Assembly: GCF_013260645.1 (NCBI RefSeq) | Contig: NZ_CP053921.1 | Coordinates: 1,929,763 to 1,993,762, forward strand | Length of the DNA: 64,000 nucleotides | Origin: Erythrobacter mangrovi | Lineage (GTDB): Bacteria > Pseudomonadota > Alphaproteobacteria > Sphingomonadales > Sphingomonadaceae | Reading direction: 5' to 3' | In this document: piece by piece, positions 46,462 to 54,877 of the stretch | How positions within the stretch are numbered: position 1 is the stretch's first letter | How the letters are laid out: each line of letters opens with the position of its first letter | Notes under the pieces: model-generated | Seen by the model: only the letters and a program-made list of their open reading frames with translations | Told to the model about the DNA's origin: nothing | Databases searched by the model: none | Made by a program: the position numbers and the translations under genes

Positions 46462-49149
46462 ATGGCCACGCGCATGCTTATCGATGCGCGCCACCAGGAA
46501 GAAACCCGGGTGGCGGTGCTCAAGGGCAACCGGATTGAAGAATTCGATTTCGAATCTGCCGATCACAGGCAGATCAAAGGCAACATCTACCTCGCCAAGG
46601 TAACCAGGGTCGAACCGTCGCTGCAGGCGGCGTTCGTGGACTTCGGCGGCAATCGCCACGGCTTTCTAGCCTTCAGCGAAATTCACCCCGACTACTACCA
46701 GATCCCCAAGGAAGATCGCGAAGCGCTGCTCGCTGCCGAGGCCGAGGTGGCCGAGGAAGAGGCGCGCCTGCGCGAAGAGGAAGAAGACCGCGGCGAAATG
46801 CCCGGCGACGAATATGACGCGGAGGATGAAAGCTCCGAGCAGCTCGCCGAGGAGTTCGCCGAGGACGGGCTTGAGGAGGTTGACACCTCCGACAAGGACG
46901 AGGTCGCTACGATCGAAGACGGTCACGTCGAGAATGGCTTCTCCGACGAGGATGAAGGCGAGAACGGCGACGACGAGAATGATGGCGACGACGCTGACGC
47001 TGAGGCCGAGAGCGAAAGCCGCGGTCGCGGGCGCAAGGGTCGCGGCCGTCGCCAGGGCAAGGGCGGCCGCAGTCGCGCCAAGGAAGTCGACGAAGCCCGT
47101 GCCAGGCGCATGGCCTTGCGTCGCCGTTACAAGATCCAGGACGTCATCCAGCGCCGCCAGGTTCTCCTGGTCCAGGTCGTCAAGGAAGAGCGCGGCAACA
47201 AGGGTGCCGCGCTGACGACCTATCTCAGCCTCGCCGGGCGCTACACGGTGCTGATGCCCAATAGCAGCCACGGTGGTGGGATCAGCCGCAAGATTTCGAG
47301 CGCGCAGGACCGCAAGCGCCTGAAGCAAATCGTTTCCGACCTGACGCTGCCTAAGTCGATGGGCCTGATCGTCCGAACTGCCGGCCTCCAGCGCACCAAG
47401 CCGGAGATCAAGCGCGACTTCGATTATCTGGCCCGCCTGTGGGACGAAATTCGCGAGAGGACCCTGGCATCCGCCGCGCCGACGCTGATCCATTCGGACA
47501 GTGACCTCATCAAGCGCGCCATCCGCGACATCTACAACAAGGAAATCGAGGAAGTCGTCGTCGAAGGCGAGACCGGCTACAAATCGGCCAAGGAATTCAT
47601 GAAGCTGCTAATGCCGAGCCACGCGCGCCGGGTAAAGCAGTACGCCGATCCCGTTCCGCTTTTCCAGCGCTATGGCGCGGAAGACCAGCTCAAGGCGATG
47701 TACGACCCGGTCGTCCAGCTGAAGAGCGGCGGCTATCTCGTAATCAACCCGACCGAAGCGCTGGTGTCGATCGACATCAACTCGGGCCGCTCCACCAAGG
47801 AGCATAATATCGAGCAGACCGCGCTCTCGACCAATCTCGAGGCCGCGCGCGAAATTGCCCGCCAGCTGCGCTTGCGCGACATGGCTGGGCTCGTGGTCAT
47901 CGACTTCATCGACCAGGAGCACCACTCGAACACCCGCAAGGTCGAGAAGGCAATGAAGGAAGCGCTCAAGCACGATCGTGCGCGCATTCAGGTTGGCCGG
48001 ATTTCGAGCTTTGGCTTGATGGAAATGAGCCGCCAGCGACTGCGCACCGGCGTTCTCGAAGCAACCACGCGCGATTGCCCGCACTGCGACGGTACCGGTC
48101 TGGTCCGCACGGCTTCATCGGCCGGCCTTTCGGCGCTGCGCCTGATCGAGGAAGAAGCGGCCAAGGGACGCGGGACGATCATCACGCTGGGTGCGAGCAC
48201 CGAGGCGGCAGTCTACCTGCTCAACGAGAAGCGCGCCGACCTGATGGAAATCGAGGACCGCTATGGCGTCCAGGTCGTCGTTCGCCCCGAAGGCGAGGAC
48301 GAAGGCGCCAAGATGAGCGTTTCGAGCTCGGGCCCGCGTCCAACGACCGTTCCGAAGTTCGAGCCTATCGTCGAGGAAGAAGAGGACGAGGTCGAACTCG
48401 AGACCGACGGCGATGAAGAAGACGACGACGCCGTAGAGGGCGAAACCGAGGCCGAAGCCGAGGAGCGCCGCAGCAAGAAGCGTCGCCGCCGTCGTGGCGG
48501 TCGCGGTCGCAACAAGCGTCGCGACGAAAATGGCGAGGGCGAGGCCAGCGAAAGCCGGGACGAAAACGACGAGGACGGCGAAGAGCGTTCCGCCGAGAGC
48601 GAGGACGAGGACGGCGAGGATCGTCCGAAGAAGCGCCGCCGTCGGGGCGGTCGTCGCAGGGGCGGACGTGGTCGGGGCAATCGTACCGACGAGCAGGGCG
48701 AAGAAGACGGCGACCAGTTGACTGAGGTTTCCGAACAGGTTGCCGAGGACATGGCAGTGGTCGCTGGCCCCGAGGATTCGCCGCAGACGGCGGAAGCCGT
48801 TGCTGAGGAAGAAGCGCCCAAGCCCAAGGCCAAGCGCACCCGCAAGAAGAAGGTCGAAGAAGCACCGGTTGAACCCGTGGCTGAGACCGAGGCCCCCGCG
48901 GCGGAGGAACCCGCGCCCAAACCGAAGCGGACCCGCAAGAAGAAGGTCGAGGAAGCACCCGTCGAGGCTGCTGTCGAACCGACTGCTGAGGAGGAGCCAG
49001 CTCCTAAACCCAAGCGGGCTCGTAAGAAGAAGGTCGAGCCCGAAGAACAAGTAACTGCCGAAGCCGAGGCGCCCGCTCCCGAAACGCCAGTTGCCGAAGG
49101 CGAGGAGAAGCCCCGCCGCGGCTGGTGGCAACGGACCTTCGGCGAATAG
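46462..49149 (+). CDS. rne: Ribonuclease E
   Basis: Endonuclease that starts mRNA decay and scaffolds the degradosome. 895 aa. The S1 domain (about 37-230) is split by an acidic, then Arg/Gly-rich insert (about 91-210), typical of alphaproteobacteria. Catalytic aspartates are Asp438 in VSIDINSG and Asp481 in VVIDFID; the Zn-link is CPHC (539-542). The C-terminal half is disordered, with alternating acidic and Arg-rich blocks and three repeats around RTRKKKVEEAP. It ends RRGWWQRTFGE, resembling the terminal GWW motif by which Caulobacter RNase E binds PNPase. It ends at a strong hairpin. Confidence 0.96.
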   Translation: MATRMLIDARHQEETRVAVLKGNRIEEFDFESADHRQIKGNIYLAKVTRVEPSLQAAFVDFGGNRHGFLAFSEIHPDYYQIPKEDREALLAAEAEVAEEEARLREEEEDRGEMPGDEYDAEDESSEQLAEEFAEDGLEEVDTSDKDEVATIEDGHVENGFSDEDEGENGDDENDGDDADAEAESESRGRGRKGRGRRQGKGGRSRAKEVDEARARRMALRRRYKIQDVIQRRQVLLVQVVKEERGNKGAALTTYLSLAGRYTVLMPNSSHGGGISRKISSAQDRKRLKQIVSDLTLPKSMGLIVRTAGLQRTKPEIKRDFDYLARLWDEIRERTLASAAPTLIHSDSDLIKRAIRDIYNKEIEEVVVEGETGYKSAKEFMKLLMPSHARRVKQYADPVPLFQRYGAEDQLKAMYDPVVQLKSGGYLVINPTEALVSIDINSGRSTKEHNIEQTALSTNLEAAREIARQLRLRDMAGLVVIDFIDQEHHSNTRKVEKAMKEALKHDRARIQVGRISSFGLMEMSRQRLRTGVLEATTRDCPHCDGTGLVRTASSAGLSALRLIEEEAAKGRGTIITLGASTEAAVYLLNEKRADLMEIEDRYGVQVVVRPEGEDEGAKMSVSSSGPRPTTVPKFEPIVEEEEDEVELETDGDEEDDDAVEGETEAEAEERRSKKRRRRRGGRGRNKRRDENGEGEASESRDENDEDGEERSAESEDEDGEDRPKKRRRRGGRRRGGRGRGNRTDEQGEEDGDQLTEVSEQVAEDMAVVAGPEDSPQTAEAVAEEEAPKPKAKRTRKKKVEEAPVEPVAETEAPAAEEPAPKPKRTRKKKVEEAPVEAAVEPTAEEEPAPKPKRARKKKVEPEEQVTAEAEAPAPETPVAEGEEKPRRGWWQRTFGE
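48832..49038 (+). repeat. Three-unit repeat in the RNase E tail
   Basis: Basic unit K-R-T/A-R-K-K-K-V-E followed by an acidic/Pro/Ala stretch, at 48832-48873, 48925-48966 and 49012-49038. Codons differ between units, so the repeat is kept at the protein level and is not a recent duplication. Likely an RNA- or partner-binding region. Confidence 0.7.
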
Positions 49150-49160
49150 CCATTGCTGAA

Positions 49161-49217
49161 CCCCGTCGGTCACTGGGCGCAATCTAAGCGTCGCAGTGCC
49201 GACGGGGGCCCAGTTTT
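49161..49217. terminator. Long hairpin at the end of rne
   Basis: CCCCGTCGG (49161-49169) pairs with CCGACGGGG (49199-49207). After one bulged T, CACTG (49171-49175) continues the stem with CAGTG (49194-49198), for 14 pairs in all and an 18-base loop. TTTT follows at 49214-49217 after six bases. It lies between the convergent rne and methyltransferase genes, so it can serve both. Confidence 0.65.
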
Positions 49218-49265
49218 CCTCCGAATTTCTGTGCAGGTACTAAACCGGCGCCTAATCTGGGGGGA

Positions 49266-49901
49266 TCAGGCGCTCTCTTTACGGGCCACACCCCATTCCA
49301 TCCAACCCATCACGCGCGGAGTCTTGGGTAGATAGGATTGCCCTAGCGGTTCCACGGCGAAACCTGCCCCCCGAAGCGCCGAGCCGATCGGTCGCGTCAG
49401 GTGGCACCCTCCGGCCAACGGCTTCCAGATCGGCTCAATCCGCTCCTGCCACTTCGCAACGCCCGCGTCGGGCGCCTTGCCGTGTTCAAGGAACAGCAGC
49501 TTGCCACCGGGTTTGAGGATGCGCCGCAACTCGGATAGGACCTGCGCCGGATCTTCGACGGAACACAGCGTATAGGTGCAAACGACCGTATCGAAGCTGC
49601 AGTCGCTGAAAGGGATGGCCTCGCCCACACCCTGGCGCAGATCGACCCGCCAACCCTTGCGGCCAGCTTCATGGCGCGCGCCCTCGAGCAGCTTTTGATG
49701 CGGATCGATACCACTGAAGCTCGTCACCCGCTCGGTGTCGTAGAACTGCTGGTTCAGTCCGCCCCCGCAGCCGATCTCGAACACGCTGCCATCCGCCAAT
49801 GGGACAAGCTGACTGCGTCGCTTCTCGATCCCTGGCTGCCCGCAGGCCAAGGTGATGAGGCGCGGCATGACATGCGCATCGTACCAATTCTTCAGGCTCA
49901 T
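49266..49901 (-). CDS. Class I SAM-dependent methyltransferase
   Basis: 211 aa from ATG 49901 (MSLKNWYDAHVMPRL). The frame is open to 50159 without support. UbiE/PmtA-like: GQPGIEKRRSQLVPLADG, SAM motif VFEIGCGGGLNQQFY, GIDPHQKLLEGAR, TVVCTYTLCSVEDP, LKPGGKLLFLEHG. It probably methylates a lipid or other small molecule, but the acceptor is unknown. It is convergent with rne and divergent from the ATP-grasp pair, with 142 bp between the starts. Confidence 0.85.
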   Translation of the reverse strand: MSLKNWYDAHVMPRLITLACGQPGIEKRRSQLVPLADGSVFEIGCGGGLNQQFYDTERVTSFSGIDPHQKLLEGARHEAGRKGWRVDLRQGVGEAIPFSDCSFDTVVCTYTLCSVEDPAQVLSELRRILKPGGKLLFLEHGKAPDAGVAKWQERIEPIWKPLAGGCHLTRPIGSALRGAGFAVEPLGQSYLPKTPRVMGWMEWGVARKESA

Positions 49902-50043
49902 TCCGCCCCTCTCTAACCCTCGTACAAGCAGGCTATCGCGTTCCGCCTTTGCGGCAAGAAGAATTTCTCCCGTCACAAAGCACTGGCGATGCGTCGACGC
50001 GCGCATTAAGGCCGCCCCAATCACAGCAAACGAGCCTCCCAGA

Positions 50044-51066
50044 ATGACCTCTTCGATCGCACCCCTCCGTATTCTCCAGGAAGCCAAGGACCGCATCCGC
50101 CTCCTGTTCATGGCCAAGCACGCCCTGTTCGGCGGTGGGATGCACCCGGAAGATGGCAATCACGCGATCTACCATCATGAGGTCCGCAGCACGCTTGAGG
50201 GGCTGGACCTCAACCTGACGCTCGCGAACAACTACGAAGTCCTGTTCACCAAGCCTGACGTCGACTTCGTCTTCCCACTGCTGAATCGCGGCGGTTTCGT
50301 GAACAGCGAAATGCTGATCCCGATCCTGTGCAACAAGCACGGCATTCCCTATCTGGGGGCGATGCCGTTCCTGCGTGGCTTGGGTGACGACAAGTCGGTC
50401 TCCAAGCTGGTTTGCCAGCACGCTGGCGTGCCCACTGCACCTTGGTTCTGCTATCGTCGCGGCGCTCCCGTGCGCGAGGAAAGCCTGCCGCCAAGCCCGA
50501 AGGGTCGCTGGGTGATCAAACCGAACGCATCTTCAGCCAGCTGGGGCATTTCCGACGCACACGACTGGACGGGCGTCGCCAACGCCGTGTGGGACATCCA
50601 TACGCAGGGCCACGATGCGATCGTCGAGCCCTACCTCAACGGCTACGATGTGCAGTGTGCCTTCATTACCATCAAGGACGAGCCGATTGCGCTGCCGATG
50701 CTGTGGTACGAGCGTGAAGATACCCAGCGCCTGTGGACCTATTATGAAAAGCGCGACCTGGTCGAAAACAAGGAAAAGGCCGCGCTTAAGCGCTTCGACG
50801 ATCCGGAGCTGGCCCCCAAGATCGAAGCCTTCGCAAAGCGCGTGGCGCAGGAGTTCGTGCCGTTCGATTACGGCCGGATCGAATTCCGGCTCGACCTCGA
50901 CACCGGCGAGATCAACTTCATCGAGATCAACCTCAACTGCAATTTGTGGTCCGAAAAGGTCATGGCCAAGGCTGCGGGCCATGCCGGCTTCAGCCACGCG
51001 GACCTGCTCGAGACCCTGCTGGCAGAGAGCTGGCGGCGCAACGGATTGATGGCAGATTACGCCTGA
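50044..51066 (+). CDS. ATP-grasp ligase related to D-alanine-D-alanine ligase
   Basis: 340 aa from ATG 50044 (MTSSIAPLRI). Carboxylate-amine ligase of the ATP-grasp superfamily. The D-Ala ligase-like layout is visible: an N-terminal domain with DFVFPLLNRGGFVNSEM and IPYLGAMPFLRGLGDDKSVSKL; the ATP-grasp lysines and loop in RWVIKPNASSASWGIS; IVEPYLNGYDVQCAFI; and metal-binding residues in RIEFRLDLDTGEINFIEINLN. It differs from Ddl in the acceptor loop, so the substrate is probably not D-alanine. It lies 7 bp before a second ATP-grasp gene. The pair may join amino acids or acids to an envelope component; this is inference. Confidence 0.8.
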   Translation: MTSSIAPLRILQEAKDRIRLLFMAKHALFGGGMHPEDGNHAIYHHEVRSTLEGLDLNLTLANNYEVLFTKPDVDFVFPLLNRGGFVNSEMLIPILCNKHGIPYLGAMPFLRGLGDDKSVSKLVCQHAGVPTAPWFCYRRGAPVREESLPPSPKGRWVIKPNASSASWGISDAHDWTGVANAVWDIHTQGHDAIVEPYLNGYDVQCAFITIKDEPIALPMLWYEREDTQRLWTYYEKRDLVENKEKAALKRFDDPELAPKIEAFAKRVAQEFVPFDYGRIEFRLDLDTGEINFIEINLNCNLWSEKVMAKAAGHAGFSHADLLETLLAESWRRNGLMADYA

Positions 51067-51073
51067 TGCCGCG

Positions 51074-52255
51074 ATGCGAAGGGTCTACGACCGGCTTAGG
51101 CTGAACTTCTTCCTCTATCCCGGTATTATCCGCTTCCGAGCGGCGGATTTCCTGCACCCGTATTACGAGTGGCGGAAGGAGCAGCTCGGACCAGCGCGAA
51201 TCATGCTCAATGCGTTGATCTTCGCGTGGTTCTGGATCTGGATACCGTTACGGGCCCGAAGCGCGGCAAAGGTCTGGGAGAAGGACGCGAGCTGGCGCAA
51301 ACACATCATTCCCTTGGCGCGACGCTGGATGACCGACCCCTTCGAGTTTGCGATTTTCGACATTGGTTGCGAGAACGATCTGCGGGTCATCAAGCGCAGG
51401 ATGGAACAGGTTCCGGTCATTCGCACTATGGAGAGCTACGGCTCCGACCATCGCGAGGACTTGCTGGACAAGGAGCAGTTCCAGCGAGCCTGCGAGAATG
51501 CGGGCTTGCGGGTCCCCTACCTCTATGCGGAGATTATCGAAGGCCGGGTACACTTGCGGCGTTCCCTTCCTCTCGAAGCTACGGTGCTTGTCAAACCGAC
51601 ACGCGGATCCGGCGGCCGAGGAATTGCCGTCTACCCTGCCAAGCAATTCGCGCAGAACTGCCCTCTTCCTTCAGACCTTCGCGAAGGGCATTGGCTGGTA
51701 CAGAAGCATTGCACGGCCCATCCGACGATTGTCGATCTTGCTCTCGACGCCTTGCCGACACTGCGGATCACTACGATCCTCGATGAACGAAGCATTCCCG
51801 AGGTCGTTTCGACCACGCTCCGTTACCCGGCACGTCGCGGAGTCGCAGTCGACAATGGCCACGCTGGAGGACTTATTGCCCCCGTGAGCATGGAAGCAGG
51901 CATTCTGGGCGAAGGCCTTTCCGGCTGGAAACCTGGGCGCTATCCGGTTCATCCGGAAACGGGCGGAGTGATCATAGGTCGGCAACTTCCAGATTGGCGG
52001 GCAGCATTGGATTTGGCCAGAGATGCTCATGCCAAGCTCTTTCCAGAACAAGTCATCGTTGGATGGGACATCGGTGTCGCACGCGATGGCCCAGTACTGA
52101 TCGAAGCGAACCAGCGTCCTGCCGTCCGCCTCACACAACGCGCCGCGGGTGGTGGGATCGGTACGATGCGCTATGGCGAGCTTCTGTCCTGGCATCTCGA
52201 TCGGGCAGTTCGGATGCATCCAGACCGTTCAATGCGATTCCTCTCGCACGGGTAG
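51074..52255 (+). CDS. ATP-grasp protein, sugar-transfer-associated type
   Basis: 393 aa. The N-terminal about 75 residues include a hydrophobic segment (MLNALIFAWFWIWIPL) that may anchor it to the membrane. The rest is an ATP-grasp fold of the type found beside exopolysaccharide sugar transferases (ATPgrasp_ST): LDKEQFQRACENAGLRVP, VLVKPTRGSGGRGIAVYP, WLVQKHCTAHP, LPTLRITTILDERS, and GWDIGVARDGPVLIEANQRPAV with the metal ligands. Substrate unknown. It is 7 bp after the D-Ala-ligase-like gene, so the two form an operon. Confidence 0.82.
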   Translation: MRRVYDRLRLNFFLYPGIIRFRAADFLHPYYEWRKEQLGPARIMLNALIFAWFWIWIPLRARSAAKVWEKDASWRKHIIPLARRWMTDPFEFAIFDIGCENDLRVIKRRMEQVPVIRTMESYGSDHREDLLDKEQFQRACENAGLRVPYLYAEIIEGRVHLRRSLPLEATVLVKPTRGSGGRGIAVYPAKQFAQNCPLPSDLREGHWLVQKHCTAHPTIVDLALDALPTLRITTILDERSIPEVVSTTLRYPARRGVAVDNGHAGGLIAPVSMEAGILGEGLSGWKPGRYPVHPETGGVIIGRQLPDWRAALDLARDAHAKLFPEQVIVGWDIGVARDGPVLIEANQRPAVRLTQRAAGGGIGTMRYGELLSWHLDRAVRMHPDRSMRFLSHG

Positions 52256-52400
52256 CTCGGGAATTTCGCATAATCCGCGCAGGCAGTGCTTTCCTACCCG
52301 CATACACCAGAGGATGGAACAGCCATTTGACGCTTCGAAGGGTCTGTAAACCTGAGTAATTCTGTCAATTTCAAGCAGGTGCTCGCTTTCCACCTGAACC

Positions 52401-52417
52401 GTGTTCCATGTGTTCCA
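52401..52417 (+). repeat. 17-bp intergenic repeat, copy 2, upstream of sdhB
   Basis: GTGTTCCATGTGTTCCA, one base different from 783-799. It lies in the 247-bp gene-free stretch between the ATP-grasp gene and sdhB, 85 bp before the sdhB ATG. An inverted repeat CAGGTG-N9-CACCTG (52376-52396) ends four bases upstream of it. Confidence 0.5.
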
Positions 52418-52502
52418 TCGCGTAGGATTTGCCCCTCCCCACCCTTGCATGGCGCGTCACACCCGCTAATGGGTTTCGCATAGCAACAGGATCGATAGCG
52501 TA

Positions 52503-53285
52503 ATGGCGACCTTCACCCTTCCCGCGAATTCGAAGATCACCGGCAAGAGCCGCGACCACAAGGCTGCAGGCGGAGCGCGCATTCGCAAATTCAAGATCTA
52601 CCGCTACGATCCCGACAGCGGGGAGAACCCGCGTTACGACACCTTCGAGCTCGACCTCGACGATTGCGGGCCGATGGTTCTCGATGCCCTGTTCAAGATC
52701 AAGAACGAGATCGATCCCACGCTGACCTTCCGGCGCAGCTGCCGCGAAGGCATTTGCGGTTCCTGCTCGATGAACATGAACGGCACGAACGGCCTCGCTT
52801 GCACGACCGCGATCGAAGATCTCAAGGGCGAAGTCCGCATCACCCCGCTGCCCAGCATGGACGTGATCAAGGACCTGGTGCCCGATTTCACGCACTTCTA
52901 CGCGCAATATGCCAGCATCCGTCCGTGGCTGCAGACGGTCTCGACTACGCCGAGCGGCAAAGAGCGCCTGCAGTCGCCCGAACAGCGCGAGAAGCTCGAC
53001 GGTCTCTATGAGTGCATCCTGTGCGCCTGCTGCTCGACTTCGTGCCCCAGCTATTGGTGGAACAGTGACAAGTTCCTCGGCCCGGCGATCCTGCTGCAGG
53101 CCTATCGATGGCTGGCCGATAGCCGTGACGAGATGACCGGCGAACGGCTCGACGCCCTGGAAGATCCTTTCCGCCTCTATCGCTGCCACACCATCATGAA
53201 CTGCGCGAACGTTTGCCCCAAGGGCCTGAGCCCGGCCAAGGCGATCGCTGAAACCAAGAAGATGATGGCCGAACGCGCCATCTGA
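52503..53285 (+). CDS. sdhB: Succinate dehydrogenase iron-sulfur subunit
   Basis: Carries electrons from the flavoprotein SdhA to quinone (TCA cycle / complex II). 260 aa. Cluster ligands: [13 protein letters not shown] with a later Cys for [2Fe-2S], [12 protein letters not shown] for [4Fe-4S], and [14 protein letters not shown] for [3Fe-4S]. sdhC, sdhD and sdhA are not next to it: the upstream neighbour is the ATP-grasp pair. It has its own intergenic region with a candidate regulatory repeat. The thioesterase gene follows after 12 bp. Confidence 0.97.
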   Translation: MATFTLPANSKITGKSRDHKAAGGARIRKFKIYRYDPDSGENPRYDTFELDLDDCGPMVLDALFKIKNEIDPTLTFRRSCREGICGSCSMNMNGTNGLACTTAIEDLKGEVRITPLPSMDVIKDLVPDFTHFYAQYASIRPWLQTVSTTPSGKERLQSPEQREKLDGLYECILCACCSTSCPSYWWNSDKFLGPAILLQAYRWLADSRDEMTGERLDALEDPFRLYRCHTIMNCANVCPKGLSPAKAIAETKKMMAERAI

Positions 53286-53297
53286 TCGCAGACTCCA

Positions 53298-53765
53298 GTG
53301 GCATTTCGCGAAGACGTGTTCGACCACGAGCCGGACCCGGAGAATCCGGGCTGGCGGCATTGGAATCTCAAGGACCAGACGCTGTTCAATGGCGCTGTGA
53401 TGGGCAGGCTCATTACCCGCGTCGATGGAGACGGCAAGTCGCGGCTGCGCATGTTTCCCGAGCGGCGGCATGAGAACCTGCAGGGCATCATCCACGGCGC
53501 CGTAACGCTGTCGCTGATCGATATTTCACTGTTCACGACGATGCACACGATCGGCACGGGTAACGCCGGCCCCTCGGTCACTCTGGAACTGTCGACACAA
53601 TTCGTCGGGGCGGGAATGATGGACCGCCCGCTCGACGCGGTGTGCGAGATCGTGCGCGAGACCGGCAGCATGGTCTTCGTGCGTGGCAAGGTTGAGCAGG
53701 AGGATCACCTTGTCGCCAGCTTCTCCGGCATCGTGAAGAAGATGAAACGCCGCATTGCGTCATGA
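53298..53765 (+). CDS. PaaI-like hotdog thioesterase
   Basis: 155 aa from a GTG at 53298 (AFREDVFDHEPDP). Hotdog fold with HENLQGIIHGAVTLSLIDISL, the PaaI active-site region, then VTLELSTQFVGAG. Probably hydrolyses an acyl-CoA; substrate unknown. It lies 12 bp after sdhB and overlaps zapE by 4 bp, the usual sdhB-thioesterase-zapE order of this group. Confidence 0.88.
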   Translation: MAFREDVFDHEPDPENPGWRHWNLKDQTLFNGAVMGRLITRVDGDGKSRLRMFPERRHENLQGIIHGAVTLSLIDISLFTTMHTIGTGNAGPSVTLELSTQFVGAGMMDRPLDAVCEIVRETGSMVFVRGKVEQEDHLVASFSGIVKKMKRRIAS

Positions 53766-54877
53766 GCGGGATGCTCGCCCGCTACGAGCGGCTGGTTGCT
53801 GCGGGCGAACTGCAGGCTGATCCGGATCAGCGCCGCGCGGCCGAAAGGCTTGACCGGCTGCAAAAGGATCTGGAGGCGGAAACGGCAGGAGGCCTGCTCG
53901 CTCAGCTATTCGGTGGTCGCAAGACCCGCCCACAGGGCGTTTACATGTGGGGCGGCGTAGGCCGCGGTAAGTCCATGCTGATGGACCTTTTCATCGAGAC
54001 ACTGGGCATCGCCGAGAAACGACGCGTCCACTTCCACGAGTTCATGCTCGAGGTCGACCGTCTCATCCGCGACGAACGCAAGAAGGAAGCAGGCGACCCG
54101 ATCAAGCCGGTCGCCGCACGGTTGGCGCGGGACATCGACTGCCTCGCCTTCGACGAAATGGTCGTCACCAATACCGCCGACGCCGCGATCATGAGCAGGT
54201 TGTTCACCGCGCTGATCCGTGACGAACGGGTGACGGTCGTGACTACCAGCAATCGCCCGCCGCACGATCTCTACAAAGACGGGCTCAACCGTTCGCTGTT
54301 CCTCCCGTTTATCGAGATGATCGAGAACGAGCTCGATGTGGTCTCACTGAATGGCCCGACCGATTACCGGCTCGACCGCCTCGGCGATATCGCAACCTGG
54401 CATGCACCCATGGGTGACGAAGCCACCGCACAGGTACGCGAAGCCTTTTTCCGCCTGACAGACTACAAGCCCGAAGACGCAGCCAATGTCCCTAGCGGCG
54501 AAATCGACCTGGGCGGCGGACGTATCCTGACGGTCCCAAAGAGCCTGAAGGGCGTCGCGGTCTTCAGCTTCAAGAAGCTATGCAGCGACAATCGTGGTGC
54601 CGCCGACTATCTGGCTATCGCGCACGCCTACCACTCCGTCATCGTTGTCGGCGTGCCGAAAATGGGACCGGAAAACCGTAATGAGGCGATCCGCTTCACC
54701 AAGCTGATCGATGCGCTCTATGAAAACAACGTGAAGTTGTTCGTGACCGCAGCCGCCGAACCGGAAGACCTCTACACGGTCGGCGATGGTGCTTTCGAGT
54801 TCGAGCGCACGGTAAGTCGCCTCAAGGAAATGCAAGGCGCCGACTACATGGCGCGGGGACACGGGCTGGAGGGTTAG
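53762..54877 (+). CDS. zapE: Cell division protein ZapE (AFG1-like ATPase)
   Basis: ATPase linked to Z-ring constriction and, in its mitochondrial homologue AFG1/LACE1, to inner-membrane protein turnover. 371 aa. Walker A GGVGRGKS (64-71), Walker B LAFDEMVV, sensor-type VVTTSNRPPHDLYKDGLNRSLF, and C-terminal FRLTDYKPEDAANV and RGAADYLAIA. It overlaps the thioesterase gene by 4 bp and meets the amidotransferase gene tail to tail with a 4-bp overlap. Confidence 0.94.
   Translation: MSGMLARYERLVAAGELQADPDQRRAAERLDRLQKDLEAETAGGLLAQLFGGRKTRPQGVYMWGGVGRGKSMLMDLFIETLGIAEKRRVHFHEFMLEVDRLIRDERKKEAGDPIKPVAARLARDIDCLAFDEMVVTNTADAAIMSRLFTALIRDERVTVVTTSNRPPHDLYKDGLNRSLFLPFIEMIENELDVVSLNGPTDYRLDRLGDIATWHAPMGDEATAQVREAFFRLTDYKPEDAANVPSGEIDLGGGRILTVPKSLKGVAVFSFKKLCSDNRGAADYLAIAHAYHSVIVVGVPKMGPENRNEAIRFTKLIDALYENNVKLFVTAAAEPEDLYTVGDGAFEFERTVSRLKEMQGADYMARGHGLEG

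Noticed and set aside
45657..46538. Plus-strand open frames across the amidase gene and the rne leader
   Set aside because: They cover antisense amidase sequence and the start of rne out of frame; composition is not protein-like.
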